Assembly: GCA_007125735.1 (NCBI GenBank)
Contig: SLCP01000135.1
Span: 1 to 11,485, forward strand
DNA from: Coriobacteriia bacterium
GTDB lineage: Bacteria; Actinomycetota; Coriobacteriia; Anaerosomatales; SLCP01
Reading direction: 5' to 3'
DNA: 11,485 bases
A program made the position numbers and the translations under genes. Of this stretch, positions 1 to 7,545 are shown in pieces. The notes under the pieces were generated by a model, which was given only the letters and a program-made list of their open reading frames with translations, had not been told where the DNA came from and did not search any database. Within the stretch, counting starts at the first letter, position 1. Each line of letters opens with the position of its first letter.

Positions 1-423
1 GAGTCGCAGAAGCCGGTCGTCTTCAAGCGCGGCATGGCCGCGACGATCGAGGAGTGGCTCCAGGCGAGCAACTACATCACGATGGGCGGCAACGAGAACG
101 TCATCTTGTGCGAGCGGGGCATCCGCACGTTCGAGACCGCGACGCGCTTCACGCTCGACATCAGCGCGGTGCCCGTCGTCAAGAAGCTCTCGCTGCTCCC
201 GATCATCGTCGACGTGTCCCACCCCACCGGCTCGGCAGACCTCGTCCCCGCAGTCTCGCGTGCTGCGGTCGCTGTCGGCGCAGACGGCATCATGGTCGAG
301 GTGCATCCCAACCCGCGCGAGGCGCTTTGCGACGGTCCGCAATCGCTTGACCTTGCCGGACTGCGTGATCTCGTCGCCGATCTGGCACCGGTGGCGAGCG
401 CGGTCGGTACCGCGCTGAGGTAG
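1..423 (+). CDS. aroF: 3-deoxy-7-phosphoheptulonate (DAHP) synthase, AroF type, 3' part
   Basis: This is the C-terminal part (about 140 residues) of the enzyme that joins phosphoenolpyruvate and erythrose 4-phosphate in the first step of the shikimate pathway for aromatic amino acids. The frame is open at the left edge, so the start lies outside the window. Visible motifs are KRGMAATIEEW, ILCERGIRTFE, an aspartate-x-SH segment (DVSHPTG) and MVEVHPNP followed by DGPQSL. Together these are typical of the type I-beta (AroF/AroG of Bacillus and Thermotoga) subfamily, where the equivalent Cys/Glu/His/Asp side chains hold the divalent metal. The C terminus ends shortly after the last barrel helix, as expected. 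A fused regulatory or chorismate mutase domain could only be at the unseen N terminus. The family call is firm; the gene symbol follows the subfamily. Confidence 0.93.
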   Translation, partial: ESQKPVVFKRGMAATIEEWLQASNYITMGGNENVILCERGIRTFETATRFTLDISAVPVVKKLSLLPIIVDVSHPTGSADLVPAVSRAAVAVGADGIMVEVHPNPREALCDGPQSLDLAGLRDLVADLAPVASAVGTALR

Positions 424-539
424 GAATCCGCCTCGTTCCGTCGAACCAAGTCATGAGGTACGGGAGCGTCTCCAGGCCTCCTGGGTCGTTGCCGCACGTT
501 CGCATGCAACGCAAGGTGACCGCGACTCGGGGAGTGCGC
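424..539. other. Intergenic gap between aroF and the small zinc protein
   Basis: This gap has a short imperfect hairpin potential (CCAGG/CCTGG, 472-484) without a T run, so it is not a convincing terminator. I see no clear promoter. Two in-frame ATG codons (453 and 504) lie here but lack a ribosome binding site, so I treat the stretch as upstream of the next gene rather than as part of it. Confidence 0.4.
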
Positions 540-743
540 GTGGCGGAACGCGGCGCAGTCAGATTCTGCGTGTATTGCGGCGCGGTCGGCGCCGCCCATC
601 TCGGCCCATGCTCGGTGTGCGGTCAGCGGGTCTGCGAGAAGTGCGGCAACATCCAGCACATCAAGGGGGAGTGCAAACCCATCCACGATGCCTGTCTCAA
701 GGACTCCGGCGATTCGTTCTCTATGATCAAGTTCGTGAAGTAG
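540..743 (+). CDS. Small cysteine-rich zinc-binding protein, function unknown
   Basis: I do not recognise a named family. The 67-residue product has ligand pairs C10-x2-C13, C24-x2-C27, C32-x2-C35 and H49-x2-C52, plus H20 and C45. The spacing CxxC-x10-CxxC-x4-CxxC-x13-HxxC supplies eight ligands in four pairs, the pattern of a two-zinc cross-brace or double zinc-ribbon fold. It ends in the segment GDSFSMIKFVK. There is no signal peptide or membrane segment, so it should be cytosolic. I chose GTG 540 because CGGGGAG (528-534) stands 5 bases upstream and the cysteine-rich part starts soon after. The in-frame ATGs at 504 and 453 have no such site and would add Arg/Pro-rich residues of doubtful coding value. 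It ends 22 bases before the helicase gene. A role with nucleic acid or with the helicase is only a guess. Confidence 0.75.
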   Translation: MAERGAVRFCVYCGAVGAAHLGPCSVCGQRVCEKCGNIQHIKGECKPIHDACLKDSGDSFSMIKFVK

Positions 744-750
744 GCTCTGC

Positions 751-756
751 TACACT
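751..756 (+). promoter_or_regulatory. Candidate -10 box of pcrA (leaderless mRNA)
   Basis: TACACT fits the actinobacterial TANNNT -10 pattern and sits 9 bases before the pcrA ATG at 766, which would place the RNA start at or very near the start codon. The bases between (GGCTGTCCT) contain no Shine-Dalgarno match. I see no convincing -35 box 16-18 bases further upstream, so this is a moderate-confidence site. Confidence 0.45.
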
Positions 757-765
757 GGCTGTCCT

Positions 766-3021
766 ATGACCATCGAACTCTCCGAACTCAACCCCGCTCA
801 GCGCGATGCTGCTCTCGCGACAGACGGTCCGCTCCTCGTGCTCGCCGGCGCCGGTTCGGGCAAGACGCGCGTACTCACGTACCGTATCGCCCGGCTCATC
901 GGCGAACTCGGTGTCTCTGCGGCAGAGATCCTCGCCATCACCTTCACCAACAAGGCCGCCGAGGAGATGCGCACGCGCCTCGGCGAGCTGTGCGGCCCGT
1001 GCGTCCGCGCGATGTGGGTGCTCACGTTCCACGCGATGTGCGTGCGGATGCTGCGTGCCGATGCCGAGCGGGTAGGCCTCACCAGGACGTTCACCATCTA
1101 CGACACCGACGACGCGAAGCGCATGATCGCCTCGGTCATGGCCGAGCTCGAGTACGACCCCAAGCGCTACCCCGCGAACGCCATCATGCACCGCATCTCC
1201 GCGGCCAAGAACGAGCTCATCGAGCCCGCCGAGTTCGCGCAGACGGTCGTAAGTCCGCTCGACAAGGCGGCGGCCAAGGTGTTCCCGCTCTACCGCAAGC
1301 GCATGCGCGAGGCCAACGCGCTCGACTTCGATGACCTGCTCGTCGAGGCGCACCGGCTACTCGCCGAGCACCCCGAGGTACTCGCGGCGTACCAGGACCG
1401 CTTCCGCTACCTGCACGTCGATGAGTACCAGGACACGAACCACGCGCAGTACCGCATCGTGAAGCTGCTCGCCGCCAAGCACCGCAACCTCATGGTCGTG
1501 GGCGACGACGACCAGTCGATCTACGCGTGGCGCGGTGCCGACATCCGCAACATCCTCGAGTTCGAGCGCGACTACCCGGAAGCGACCGTCGTCAAGCTCG
1601 AGCAGAACTACCGCTCCACAGCCACGATCCTCGCGGCGGCCAATGCGGTCGTCGCCAACAACGCCGGTCGCAAGCCCAAGACCCTCTGGACCGCGAACGC
1701 CGGCGGCGAATCCATCAGCCGCTACCACGCGAGCGACGAGCGCGACGAGGCCCGGTTCGTCGCGACCGAGATCGAACGGCTCCTGCGCGAGGAAGGCCGC
1801 TCCTACGCCGACGTCGCCGTCTTCTACCGTACGAACGCGCAATCCCGCGTGCTCGAGGACACGTTCCTGCGCGTGGGCGTGCCCTACCAGATCGTCGGCG
1901 GGACGCGCTTCTTCGACCGCGCCGAGATCCGCGACGTCATGGCATACGTGCGTGCGGTGGTGAACCCCGCCGATGAGATCGCGCTCAAGCGCATCGTCAA
2001 CAAGCCCAAACGCGGCATCGGCGCTTCGACGGTCGAGAGGGTCGAGTTCGAGGCGTCCCGCCGGGGCGTGTCGTTCGAGGACGCGATGCGCGCGGCGGTG
2101 GCCGAGGCGTGGCTCGGCACCGGCCCGCGCACCAAGCTCGCCGCCTTCCTCGAGCTGATCGACTCCATCCGCGGGCTCGTCGCCGACGGCGGCGACCTGC
2201 GCGATCTCGTCGAGGCGGTCGTCGAGCGCTCCGGCCTCGTCTCCGCGCTCGAGGCGGAGCGCACGATCGAGGCCGCGGGGCGCGTCGAGAACATCCGCGA
2301 GTTCTTTGGTGTGGTGGGTGAGTTCGCCGAGACGCACGAGGAAGCCGACCTGCCCGCCTTCATGGAGTGGGTCGCGCTGCGCACCGACATCGACAGCCTC
2401 GTCGCAGGCGAGCGGGCGGTCACGATGATGACGGTGCACACCGCCAAGGGCCTCGAGTTTCCCGTCGTGTTCATCGTGGGACTCGAGGATCAGATCTTCC
2501 CGCACGCCAATTCGATGTTCGACGTCTCCGGCCTCGAGGAGGAGCGCCGGCTCGCGTACGTGGGCATCACCCGCGCCCGCGAGCGCCTCTACCTGACGCA
2601 CGCGCACGCACGCAGCCTCTTCGGCTCGACGCAGTACAACCCCCCCAGTCGTTTCATCGCCGAGATACCCGAGGAGCACGTGGCGGCGAGCGGGCTCGGC
2701 TCGGCAGGCGTGAGCGGCACCGGCTACGCGCGCCGGGGAGCCGCCGCTCGCGGTTCGGCGTACGGGACCGGCCCGGGACCGGCTGCAGCCACCGGAGGCG
2801 GACGCGTCTTCGGCTCGGGCGCGCCGCGCGAGGGTTCCTCGGCCACGCCCTCACCTGCAGCCGCCGAGTCCTTCGAGGTCGGTGCGACCGTGGAGCACAA
2901 GGTGTTCGGGCTCGGCACGGTCGCCGCGGTCGAGGGCGACAAGGTCACCATCACGTTCGAGACCGCCGGCACCAAGAAGTTGCTTGCGGGTTTCGCGCCG
3001 CTGCGCAACGTGCGAGACTAA
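766..3021 (+). CDS. pcrA: ATP-dependent DNA helicase PcrA/UvrD (SF1A)
   Basis: This is a 3'-to-5' DNA helicase of superfamily 1A, used in nucleotide excision repair, clearing of stalled complexes and plasmid replication. All core motifs are present in order in the 751-residue product: Q motif LNPAQRDA (8-15), Walker A GAGSGKT (28-34), ITFTNKAAEEM (motif Ia), Walker B DEYQDTN (219-225), GDDDQSIYAWRGA (246-258), QNYRST (280-285), MTVHTAKGLEF (555-565) and RRLAYVGITRARERLYL (594-610). A Gly/Ala/Ser-rich linker (about 640-700) leads to a Tudor-like C-terminal domain (about 703-749, with HKVFGLGTV and LRNV). In PcrA/UvrD proteins this domain contacts RNA polymerase. The length is normal for PcrA. 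No ribosome binding site precedes the ATG, but a -10-like TACACT does, suggesting a leaderless mRNA. The pyrophosphatase gene follows after 39 bases. RecB- or AddA-type proteins are excluded by length and domain layout. Confidence 0.96.
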   Translation: MTIELSELNPAQRDAALATDGPLLVLAGAGSGKTRVLTYRIARLIGELGVSAAEILAITFTNKAAEEMRTRLGELCGPCVRAMWVLTFHAMCVRMLRADAERVGLTRTFTIYDTDDAKRMIASVMAELEYDPKRYPANAIMHRISAAKNELIEPAEFAQTVVSPLDKAAAKVFPLYRKRMREANALDFDDLLVEAHRLLAEHPEVLAAYQDRFRYLHVDEYQDTNHAQYRIVKLLAAKHRNLMVVGDDDQSIYAWRGADIRNILEFERDYPEATVVKLEQNYRSTATILAAANAVVANNAGRKPKTLWTANAGGESISRYHASDERDEARFVATEIERLLREEGRSYADVAVFYRTNAQSRVLEDTFLRVGVPYQIVGGTRFFDRAEIRDVMAYVRAVVNPADEIALKRIVNKPKRGIGASTVERVEFEASRRGVSFEDAMRAAVAEAWLGTGPRTKLAAFLELIDSIRGLVADGGDLRDLVEAVVERSGLVSALEAERTIEAAGRVENIREFFGVVGEFAETHEEADLPAFMEWVALRTDIDSLVAGERAVTMMTVHTAKGLEFPVVFIVGLEDQIFPHANSMFDVSGLEEERRLAYVGITRARERLYLTHAHARSLFGSTQYNPPSRFIAEIPEEHVAASGLGSAGVSGTGYARRGAAARGSAYGTGPGPAAATGGGRVFGSGAPREGSSATPSPAAAESFEVGATVEHKVFGLGTVAAVEGDKVTITFETAGTKKLLAGFAPLRNVRD

Positions 3022-3060
3022 CACCGAACCGTACGCAGTCGACCGGAGGAGCGCGCGCCG

Positions 3061-4689
3061 ATGGGTCCTGTGCTGGTCTTCGGCCACAAGAATCCCGACA
3101 ACGATTCGGTGTGCTCGGCGGTCGCCTACGCGCACCTCAAGAACCTCGTCGATACCGTCAACGTCTACGTTCCGGCTCGCCTGGGCCCTGTGCCGCCGGA
3201 GACCGAGTGGGTGTTCTCGCGCTTTGGCGTGGAGCTGCCCGAGGAGATCGCTCACGTCCACACACGCGTGCGCGACGTCATGACCGCCGACGTCGTGACC
3301 GTCGAGGCCGGCACGACGATGCTCGATGCGGGCCGCCTCATGCGCGAGCGCGACGTGCGTGCGCTGCCGGTCGTAAGTGACGGCATCATACGCGGCCTCA
3401 TCAACCAGCGCATCCTCGCCGAGGCGTACCTCGGCGAGACCGAGATCCGCGGGTTCTCCGAGGTCGCGGTCACCGTGGACCACCTCGTGGAGGTGCTCGA
3501 TGGCGAGTTGCTTGCGGGCAGTCCCGAAACGACGCTCTCCGGTGGCGTGCTCATAGGGGCGATGGAGCCCGAGACGATGCGCGGCTACATCAGCCCTGGC
3601 GATACGCTCATCGTCGGCGATCGGAGGCGGACGCAGCCCATGGCGCTCGAGGCGGGCGTAGCGTGCCTCATCGTCACGGGCGGACACCGGCCCGCCGACG
3701 CCGTGCTCGACCTCGCCAACGAGCGTGGCGCCGCAGTGGTCCTTACCTCGCATGCGACGTTCACCACCGCGCGGCTCGTCAACCTCTCGCACACCGTGGG
3801 CGACGTCATGGATACCGACGTGCTCACGTTCGATCCCGACATGCTGCTCTCCGAGGCGGTCGAGGACCTGCTCGCGTCCACCCACCGTGAGGCGGTCGTG
3901 CTGGCCGCGGACCGCTCGGCCACCGGCATCCTCACCCGCACCAACATCGCCCGAGGCGACCGGCGGCGCGTGGTGCTCGTCGACCACAACGAGATCGCAC
4001 AGTCCGCGCCCGGTGTCGAGGAGACCACCGTCATGGAGGTGGTCGACCACCACCGGATCGGCGACATCCAGACCACCGGTCCGATCCTCTTCCTCAACAT
4101 CCCGGTGGGAGCCACCGCGACGATCGTCGCGATGCGCTACGAGGAGCTCGGCGTGGTGGTCCCTGAAGCGATGGCCGGCATCCTGCTCGCCGCGATACTG
4201 ACCGACACCGTCCTCCTCAAGTCGCCTACGACCACCGACACCGACCGCGAGGTCGCCGCTCGGCTCGCGCAGCGCATCGGGGTGGACGCGGTCGAGTTCG
4301 GCATGGAGATGTTCCGCGCCCGCACCGCCGGGAGGACGTTCTCCGCCGAGCAGGCTGTGAAGGCGGACTTGAAGGAGTACCGCGCAGGTGAAACGCTAGC
4401 TGCGATCGGACAGATAGAGACCGTGGACGTGGCCGAGGTGATGGATCACGTCGACGAGGTCCGCACGGTGATGGAGTCGCTGCTCGAGGCGCGCGAATAC
4501 GACCTCGTGCTGCTCATGGTGACCGACGTGGTTCGCGAGGGGAGCGAGATCGTGGCCGTAGGCAAGGTGCGCCTTGCCGAACGGGCGCTTGACGTCTCGC
4601 TCTCCGAGAGCGGCTCCGCGTGGATGGACGGAGTGCTCTCGCGCAAGAAGCAGATCGCCGCGCGCCTTGTCGACGCGGCGGGAGCGTAG
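3061..4689 (+). CDS. ppaC: Manganese-dependent inorganic pyrophosphatase with CBS-DRTGG-CBS insert (family II)
   Basis: This cytosolic enzyme hydrolyses pyrophosphate to two phosphates and pulls biosynthetic reactions forward. The DHH-type catalytic core is split. The N-terminal part carries GHKNPDNDS (8-16). A regulatory insert follows: CBS motif 1 from about residue 70 (VRDVMTADVV), a DRTGG-like domain (about 125-240, with GDRRRTQ at 186 and IVTGG), and CBS motif 2 from about 246 (VGDVMDTDVL). The core resumes with VDHNE (307-311) and VDHHR (328-332), then LKSPTTTD, and the DHHA2 domain ends with the substrate-binding SRKK (527-530). All expected metal and phosphate ligands are visible. The 542-residue length fits CBS-PPases rather than the roughly 310-residue plain form. 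In characterised members the CBS pair binds adenine nucleotides and tunes activity. GGAGGA (3045-3050) precedes the ATG by 10 bases. Its stop TAG lies inside the ribosome binding site of the next gene, implying co-transcription. Confidence 0.94.
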   Translation: MGPVLVFGHKNPDNDSVCSAVAYAHLKNLVDTVNVYVPARLGPVPPETEWVFSRFGVELPEEIAHVHTRVRDVMTADVVTVEAGTTMLDAGRLMRERDVRALPVVSDGIIRGLINQRILAEAYLGETEIRGFSEVAVTVDHLVEVLDGELLAGSPETTLSGGVLIGAMEPETMRGYISPGDTLIVGDRRRTQPMALEAGVACLIVTGGHRPADAVLDLANERGAAVVLTSHATFTTARLVNLSHTVGDVMDTDVLTFDPDMLLSEAVEDLLASTHREAVVLAADRSATGILTRTNIARGDRRRVVLVDHNEIAQSAPGVEETTVMEVVDHHRIGDIQTTGPILFLNIPVGATATIVAMRYEELGVVVPEAMAGILLAAILTDTVLLKSPTTTDTDREVAARLAQRIGVDAVEFGMEMFRARTAGRTFSAEQAVKADLKEYRAGETLAAIGQIETVDVAEVMDHVDEVRTVMESLLEAREYDLVLLMVTDVVREGSEIVAVGKVRLAERALDVSLSESGSAWMDGVLSRKKQIAARLVDAAGA

Positions 4690-4698
4690 GAGCCACCG

Positions 4699-5376
4699 AT
4701 GACACCGGTCGTGCGCAGGGCCGCCAAACCGTGGAGCCGGAACCCGACGCCGGGAATCGCGGTGCTCGTCGTCGGCATCGCGGCCGCTCTCTTCCTCGGC
4801 ATGACCGCGGCGATACTGTTCTTTCCCGCGTTCCAAGACATCGACGAGCGCATCTCCGGGGCCATCCGGAGCGTTGAGGCGCCGGGATTCGTTACGATCG
4901 CCGAGTTCTTCACCACACTCGGCAGCGGCGTGGTGATGGCATCGCTCACCGTCGTGGGCGTGGCAGTACTGCTGCTCAAGCGGTGGCCGGCCGAGGCGAT
5001 ACTCCTCGCGCTCACGATGGCGGTCGGCACCACGGCGGGGAGCGTGCTCAAGCAGCTGATCGACCGCGCTCGCCCGGGCATCGAGGTGGCACGCATCCCG
5101 GTGCCCGAGTCGTACAGCTTTCCCTCGGGGCACGCGCTTGCGGCGTTGTTGTTCTTCGGGATTCTTGCGTTTCTCGCTTTCGTGCGCGCTCGCGAGGTGA
5201 GCGTGAAGTTCGGCGGCATCGTCGCGTGCACGATCCTCGCGCTCGGCGTGGCACTCTCGCGCGTCTACCTCGGCGTGCACTTCCTCGGCGACGTCATCGC
5301 GTCGTGGCTGCTCGGCTCCGCGCTCCTCACGGCGTTCGCCGGGGGATATGTGTGGTGGGTGACGAGGCGAGAGTAG
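4699..5376 (+). CDS. PAP2-family membrane phosphatase (lipid or undecaprenyl-pyrophosphate phosphatase type)
   Basis: This is an integral membrane phosphatase of the PAP2 (type 2 phosphatidic acid phosphatase) superfamily. All three catalytic motifs are intact: K-x6-RP (K118 to R125-P126), PSGH (142-145) and SR-x5-H-x3-D (S187, R188, H194, D198). The histidines act as nucleophile and general acid/base in this family. About six hydrophobic segments are visible, near residues 19-45, 77-95, 98-118, 146-166, 173-188 and 194-216. Members such as BcrC or PgpB dephosphorylate undecaprenyl pyrophosphate or phosphatidylglycerol phosphate on the outer face of the membrane. Substrate cannot be read from the sequence, so no symbol is given. 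AGGAG (4688-4692) lies 6 bases before the ATG and overlaps the pyrophosphatase stop codon, so the two genes are probably one operon. Only 3 bases separate it from the convergent histidine kinase gene. Confidence 0.9.
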   Translation: MTPVVRRAAKPWSRNPTPGIAVLVVGIAAALFLGMTAAILFFPAFQDIDERISGAIRSVEAPGFVTIAEFFTTLGSGVVMASLTVVGVAVLLLKRWPAEAILLALTMAVGTTAGSVLKQLIDRARPGIEVARIPVPESYSFPSGHALAALLFFGILAFLAFVRAREVSVKFGGIVACTILALGVALSRVYLGVHFLGDVIASWLLGSALLTAFAGGYVWWVTRRE

Positions 5377-5379
5377 CGG

Positions 5380-6756
5380 TTACGCGCGCGGCAGCGTGAC
5401 GGTGAACGTCGAGCCGGCGCCCGGCTCCGATACGACTTCGACGGTGCCGCTCGATCGCTCGACGACGTGGCGCACGAGCGCAAGCCCAAGTCCGGTGCCG
5501 CCGCTGCGGCGCGAGCGCGCCCGGTCCACGCGGTAGAAGCGCTCGAAGATCCTCGGCACGTCTTCTGCCGGTATGCCGATACCGGTGTCCATGACCGAGA
5601 TGCGCACTTCGCTTGGGTCTGCGTCGATCCGCACGCACACAGATCCGGTCTCCGTGTAGGTGATCGCGTTGTCGAGGAGGTTGTCCAGAGCGACCGCGAT
5701 ATCGGTGGGGTCCGCTTGTGCGAAGACGCCCTCGTCAGCGACGGCGGTGTCGTCTGCGGCGAGCTGCAGTCTGCGTTCCGTTGCGGCCGCCGTGTGGCCG
5801 ATGACGGCGTTTCGTACGACCTCGCGGATGTCGGTGATGGCGTCAGGCGCGGGGATCGACTCGAGGCGGGAGAGGTCGAGCAGGTCCGTGACGAGGCGGC
5901 CGAGGCGCGCGGACTCCTCCTCGATGCGGCTCGCGAACGCAAGCGCCTGTGCGGTGTCGCCGTCCTCGGCGGCGTGCATCGCGGAGTCGGCGAGAAGGTG
6001 TATCGCGGCGGTGGGGGTCTTGAGCTCGTGACTGGCGTTGGCGACGAAATCGCGGCGCATCCGCTCGAGGCGCGTGCGCTGCGTCGTGTCGCTTACGACC
6101 ACGAGCGTGCGGGAGCGACCTTCCGCAGGGTTGAGGGGAAGGACGCTCGTGCGCAACGTGCGGCCGGACGGATCGGGCTCGCTTTCGGTCGTGGTCGGGT
6201 CGGAGATCTCGAGCGCTGAGGTCACGGCGGTGCGGACAGCGGCGGGGAGCCCGCTCTCATCGAGGTTCCGGTCGCGCCAGCCGAGCGCAGGTGCGCGGAA
6301 GAGTCGGCTCGTCGCGCTGTTCGCGAACACGATCCGGTCGCCGTGTAGGAGGAGCACCGCGTCTGTGAGTCCGTCGAGGACGGCGCGCAGGTTGCGCTGC
6401 TCGGCCTCGAGGTCGGCGAGGCGGTTGCGCATCTGCGTCCGCACGTCGGTAAGCGCGGCCGTAAGCTCAGCAAGCCCGTTGTTGTCGCGCCGTACCGTGG
6501 CCCGCAGGTCGCCTGCGGCCATCGCGCGTGCCATGCGCGAGAGCCGCTCGATGGGCCGCGCAGTGCGCGTCGCAAGGCGCACGACGAGTGCGAGGGCGAG
6601 CATGAGCGCTCCACCGAACACGAGCGGAGCCGGCAGCAGGTCGGGCACGGCAAGCGTGAGCGCCCAGGGCGCGGCGAGTGCTGCTACGATCGCTGCAGCA
6701 CCGAGCGCGAGTCGCGTCTGGAACGAGCCTGTCCATCGTTTGGCTATGCCGGTCAC
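5380..6756 (-). CDS. phoR: PhoR-like sensor histidine kinase
   Basis: This is a membrane-bound histidine kinase partnered with the regulator gene just upstream. The 458 residues comprise: two transmembrane segments (about 17-37 and 45-62) joined by a loop of only about 7 residues; a HAMP linker (about 64-115); a PAS-like domain (about 122-230); the H box ANASHELKTP with the phosphorylated H243; and a catalytic domain with N box LLDNA (N363), G1 DTGIGIP (390-396), F box FERFYRVD and G2 GGTGLGLAL (419-426). The absence of an external sensor domain, plus HAMP-PAS-HisKA order, resembles PhoR. That kinase senses phosphate through the Pst transporter and PhoU rather than by binding a ligand outside. 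The start is GTG, overlapping the regulator's TGA by GTGA, with AGAAGG (6763-6768) 6 bases upstream. Frames extending further upstream are excluded by this overlap. Kinase identity is certain; the phosphate role is inferred from divergent pst genes. Confidence 0.92.
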   Translation of the reverse strand: MTGIAKRWTGSFQTRLALGAAAIVAALAAPWALTLAVPDLLPAPLVFGGALMLALALVVRLATRTARPIERLSRMARAMAAGDLRATVRRDNNGLAELTAALTDVRTQMRNRLADLEAEQRNLRAVLDGLTDAVLLLHGDRIVFANSATSRLFRAPALGWRDRNLDESGLPAAVRTAVTSALEISDPTTTESEPDPSGRTLRTSVLPLNPAEGRSRTLVVVSDTTQRTRLERMRRDFVANASHELKTPTAAIHLLADSAMHAAEDGDTAQALAFASRIEEESARLGRLVTDLLDLSRLESIPAPDAITDIREVVRNAVIGHTAAATERRLQLAADDTAVADEGVFAQADPTDIAVALDNLLDNAITYTETGSVCVRIDADPSEVRISVMDTGIGIPAEDVPRIFERFYRVDRARSRRSGGTGLGLALVRHVVERSSGTVEVVSEPGAGSTFTVTLPRA

Positions 6757-7475
6757 CCCGTGCCTTCTGTCGTGTCCGCAGCCGACTTGAGCACCGGTTC
6801 GAACCGGTATCCCATCCCGTGCACGGTATGGATGTAGAGGTAGTCGCTCGGCTCCTCGATGCCTTGACGCAGCCGGCGGATGTGTACGTCGATCGTGCGC
6901 GATGAGGGGAGGAACTCGTACCCCCACACCTGCTGCGCAAGCTTCTCGCGGGTTTGGAGGGCACCTTCGTTGCGCGCGAGCGAGACGAGCAGCTGGAACT
7001 CCTTGAGGCGCAGTTTCGCTGGAACGCCGCCCACGCTGACGCGCAGCTCGTTGGGTTCTATGTAGAGGTCGCCTACCTCGATCGGCACGTCGGCCGCGAG
7101 CACCGCACGCTCGCGTACCCGCCGCAGGTTTGCGCGTACGCGCGCGAGCAACTCCTCCATCGAGAAGGGTTTTGTCATGTAGTCGTCGGCGCCGGCGTCC
7201 AGACCGCGCACCTTGTCGCGCTCCTGGTCGAGCGCGGTCACCATGATGATCGCGGTCTCCGCGTCGATCTTGCGGAACTGCTCGGCGAACGTGTACCCGT
7301 CCATGCCGGGCAGCATTATGTCGAGTACGATGAGGTCGGGCGGACACGCGCGGGCCGCCTGGAGCGCCTCGGCTCCGTCGGCCACGAGTTCCGTATCGAA
7401 CCCGGCACGCCTGAGCGCGTACTCGACGGTCTGGCCGATGATCGGGTCGTCTTCCACCACGAGGATGCGTGACAT
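6753..7475 (-). CDS. phoP: PhoP/PhoB-like response regulator (OmpR family)
   Basis: This 240-residue response regulator has a receiver domain (1 to about 120) and a winged-helix DNA-binding domain (about 130-228). Receiver residues are intact: acidic pair D9-D10, phosphorylated D52 in LDIMLPGMDG, T80 in MVTALD, and K102 in MTKPF. The effector domain shows LRLKEFQLL, the recognition helix region RTIDVHIRRLR and the terminal wing HGMGYRF, all typical of OmpR/PhoB proteins that bind direct repeats about 11 bp apart. I chose ATG 7475 because MSRILVVEDD is the normal receiver N terminus and GGAGGG (7487-7492 on the plus map) precedes it by 11 bases. An in-frame ATG 12 codons upstream adds an unlikely extension. 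It is the first gene of a two-gene operon with the kinase and is divergent from pstS. The phosphate regulator role is inferred from that context and from the 11-bp repeat array between them. Confidence 0.92.
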   Translation of the reverse strand: MSRILVVEDDPIIGQTVEYALRRAGFDTELVADGAEALQAARACPPDLIVLDIMLPGMDGYTFAEQFRKIDAETAIIMVTALDQERDKVRGLDAGADDYMTKPFSMEELLARVRANLRRVRERAVLAADVPIEVGDLYIEPNELRVSVGGVPAKLRLKEFQLLVSLARNEGALQTREKLAQQVWGYEFLPSSRTIDVHIRRLRQGIEEPSDYLYIHTVHGMGYRFEPVLKSAADTTEGTG

Positions 7476-7516
7476 GCGCGGTCGGTCCCTCCATATCGGG
7501 AGTGGGCGCACCCATC

Positions 7517-7522
7517 ATTACA
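7517..7522 (-). promoter_or_regulatory. Candidate -10 box of the phoP-phoR operon
   Basis: On the minus strand this reads TGTAAT, five of six bases of TATAAT, about 40 bases before the regulator start codon. No good -35 box is visible at the usual distance. The PHO-box-like repeats begin 24 bases upstream of it, the arrangement expected for a PhoP-activated promoter with a poor -35. This is inference from sequence only. Confidence 0.35.
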
Positions 7523-7545
7523 CGGCCGGACGGAAATTCAATCCT

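Noticed and set aside
472..484. CCAGG/CCTGG as a terminator of aroF
   Set aside because: The stem has only five pairs with a three-base loop and no T run follows it.
453..539. ATG starts at 453 and 504 for the small zinc protein
   Set aside because: Neither has a ribosome binding site, and the added residues look non-coding. GTG 540 has GGGGAG 5 bases upstream.
1357..2679. A 440-codon open frame on the minus strand
   Set aside because: It lies opposite the fully motif-supported pcrA gene. Its product is rich in Arg, Asp, His and Gly without domains, as expected from the antisense of GC-rich codons.
2690..2870. Gly/Ala/Pro-rich repeat-like stretch in pcrA, considered as a repeat or frameshift
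   Set aside because: The frame continues cleanly into the conserved C-terminal Tudor-like domain. Such a linker is normal for PcrA.
2851..4053. A 400-codon open frame on the minus strand
   Set aside because: It is antisense to the pyrophosphatase and the pcrA end, with the same low-complexity composition and no recognisable motif.
5467..6219. A 250-codon open frame on the plus strand within the kinase region
   Set aside because: The minus strand there encodes the kinase catalytic motifs (H, N, G1, F and G2 boxes). The plus frame has no motif.
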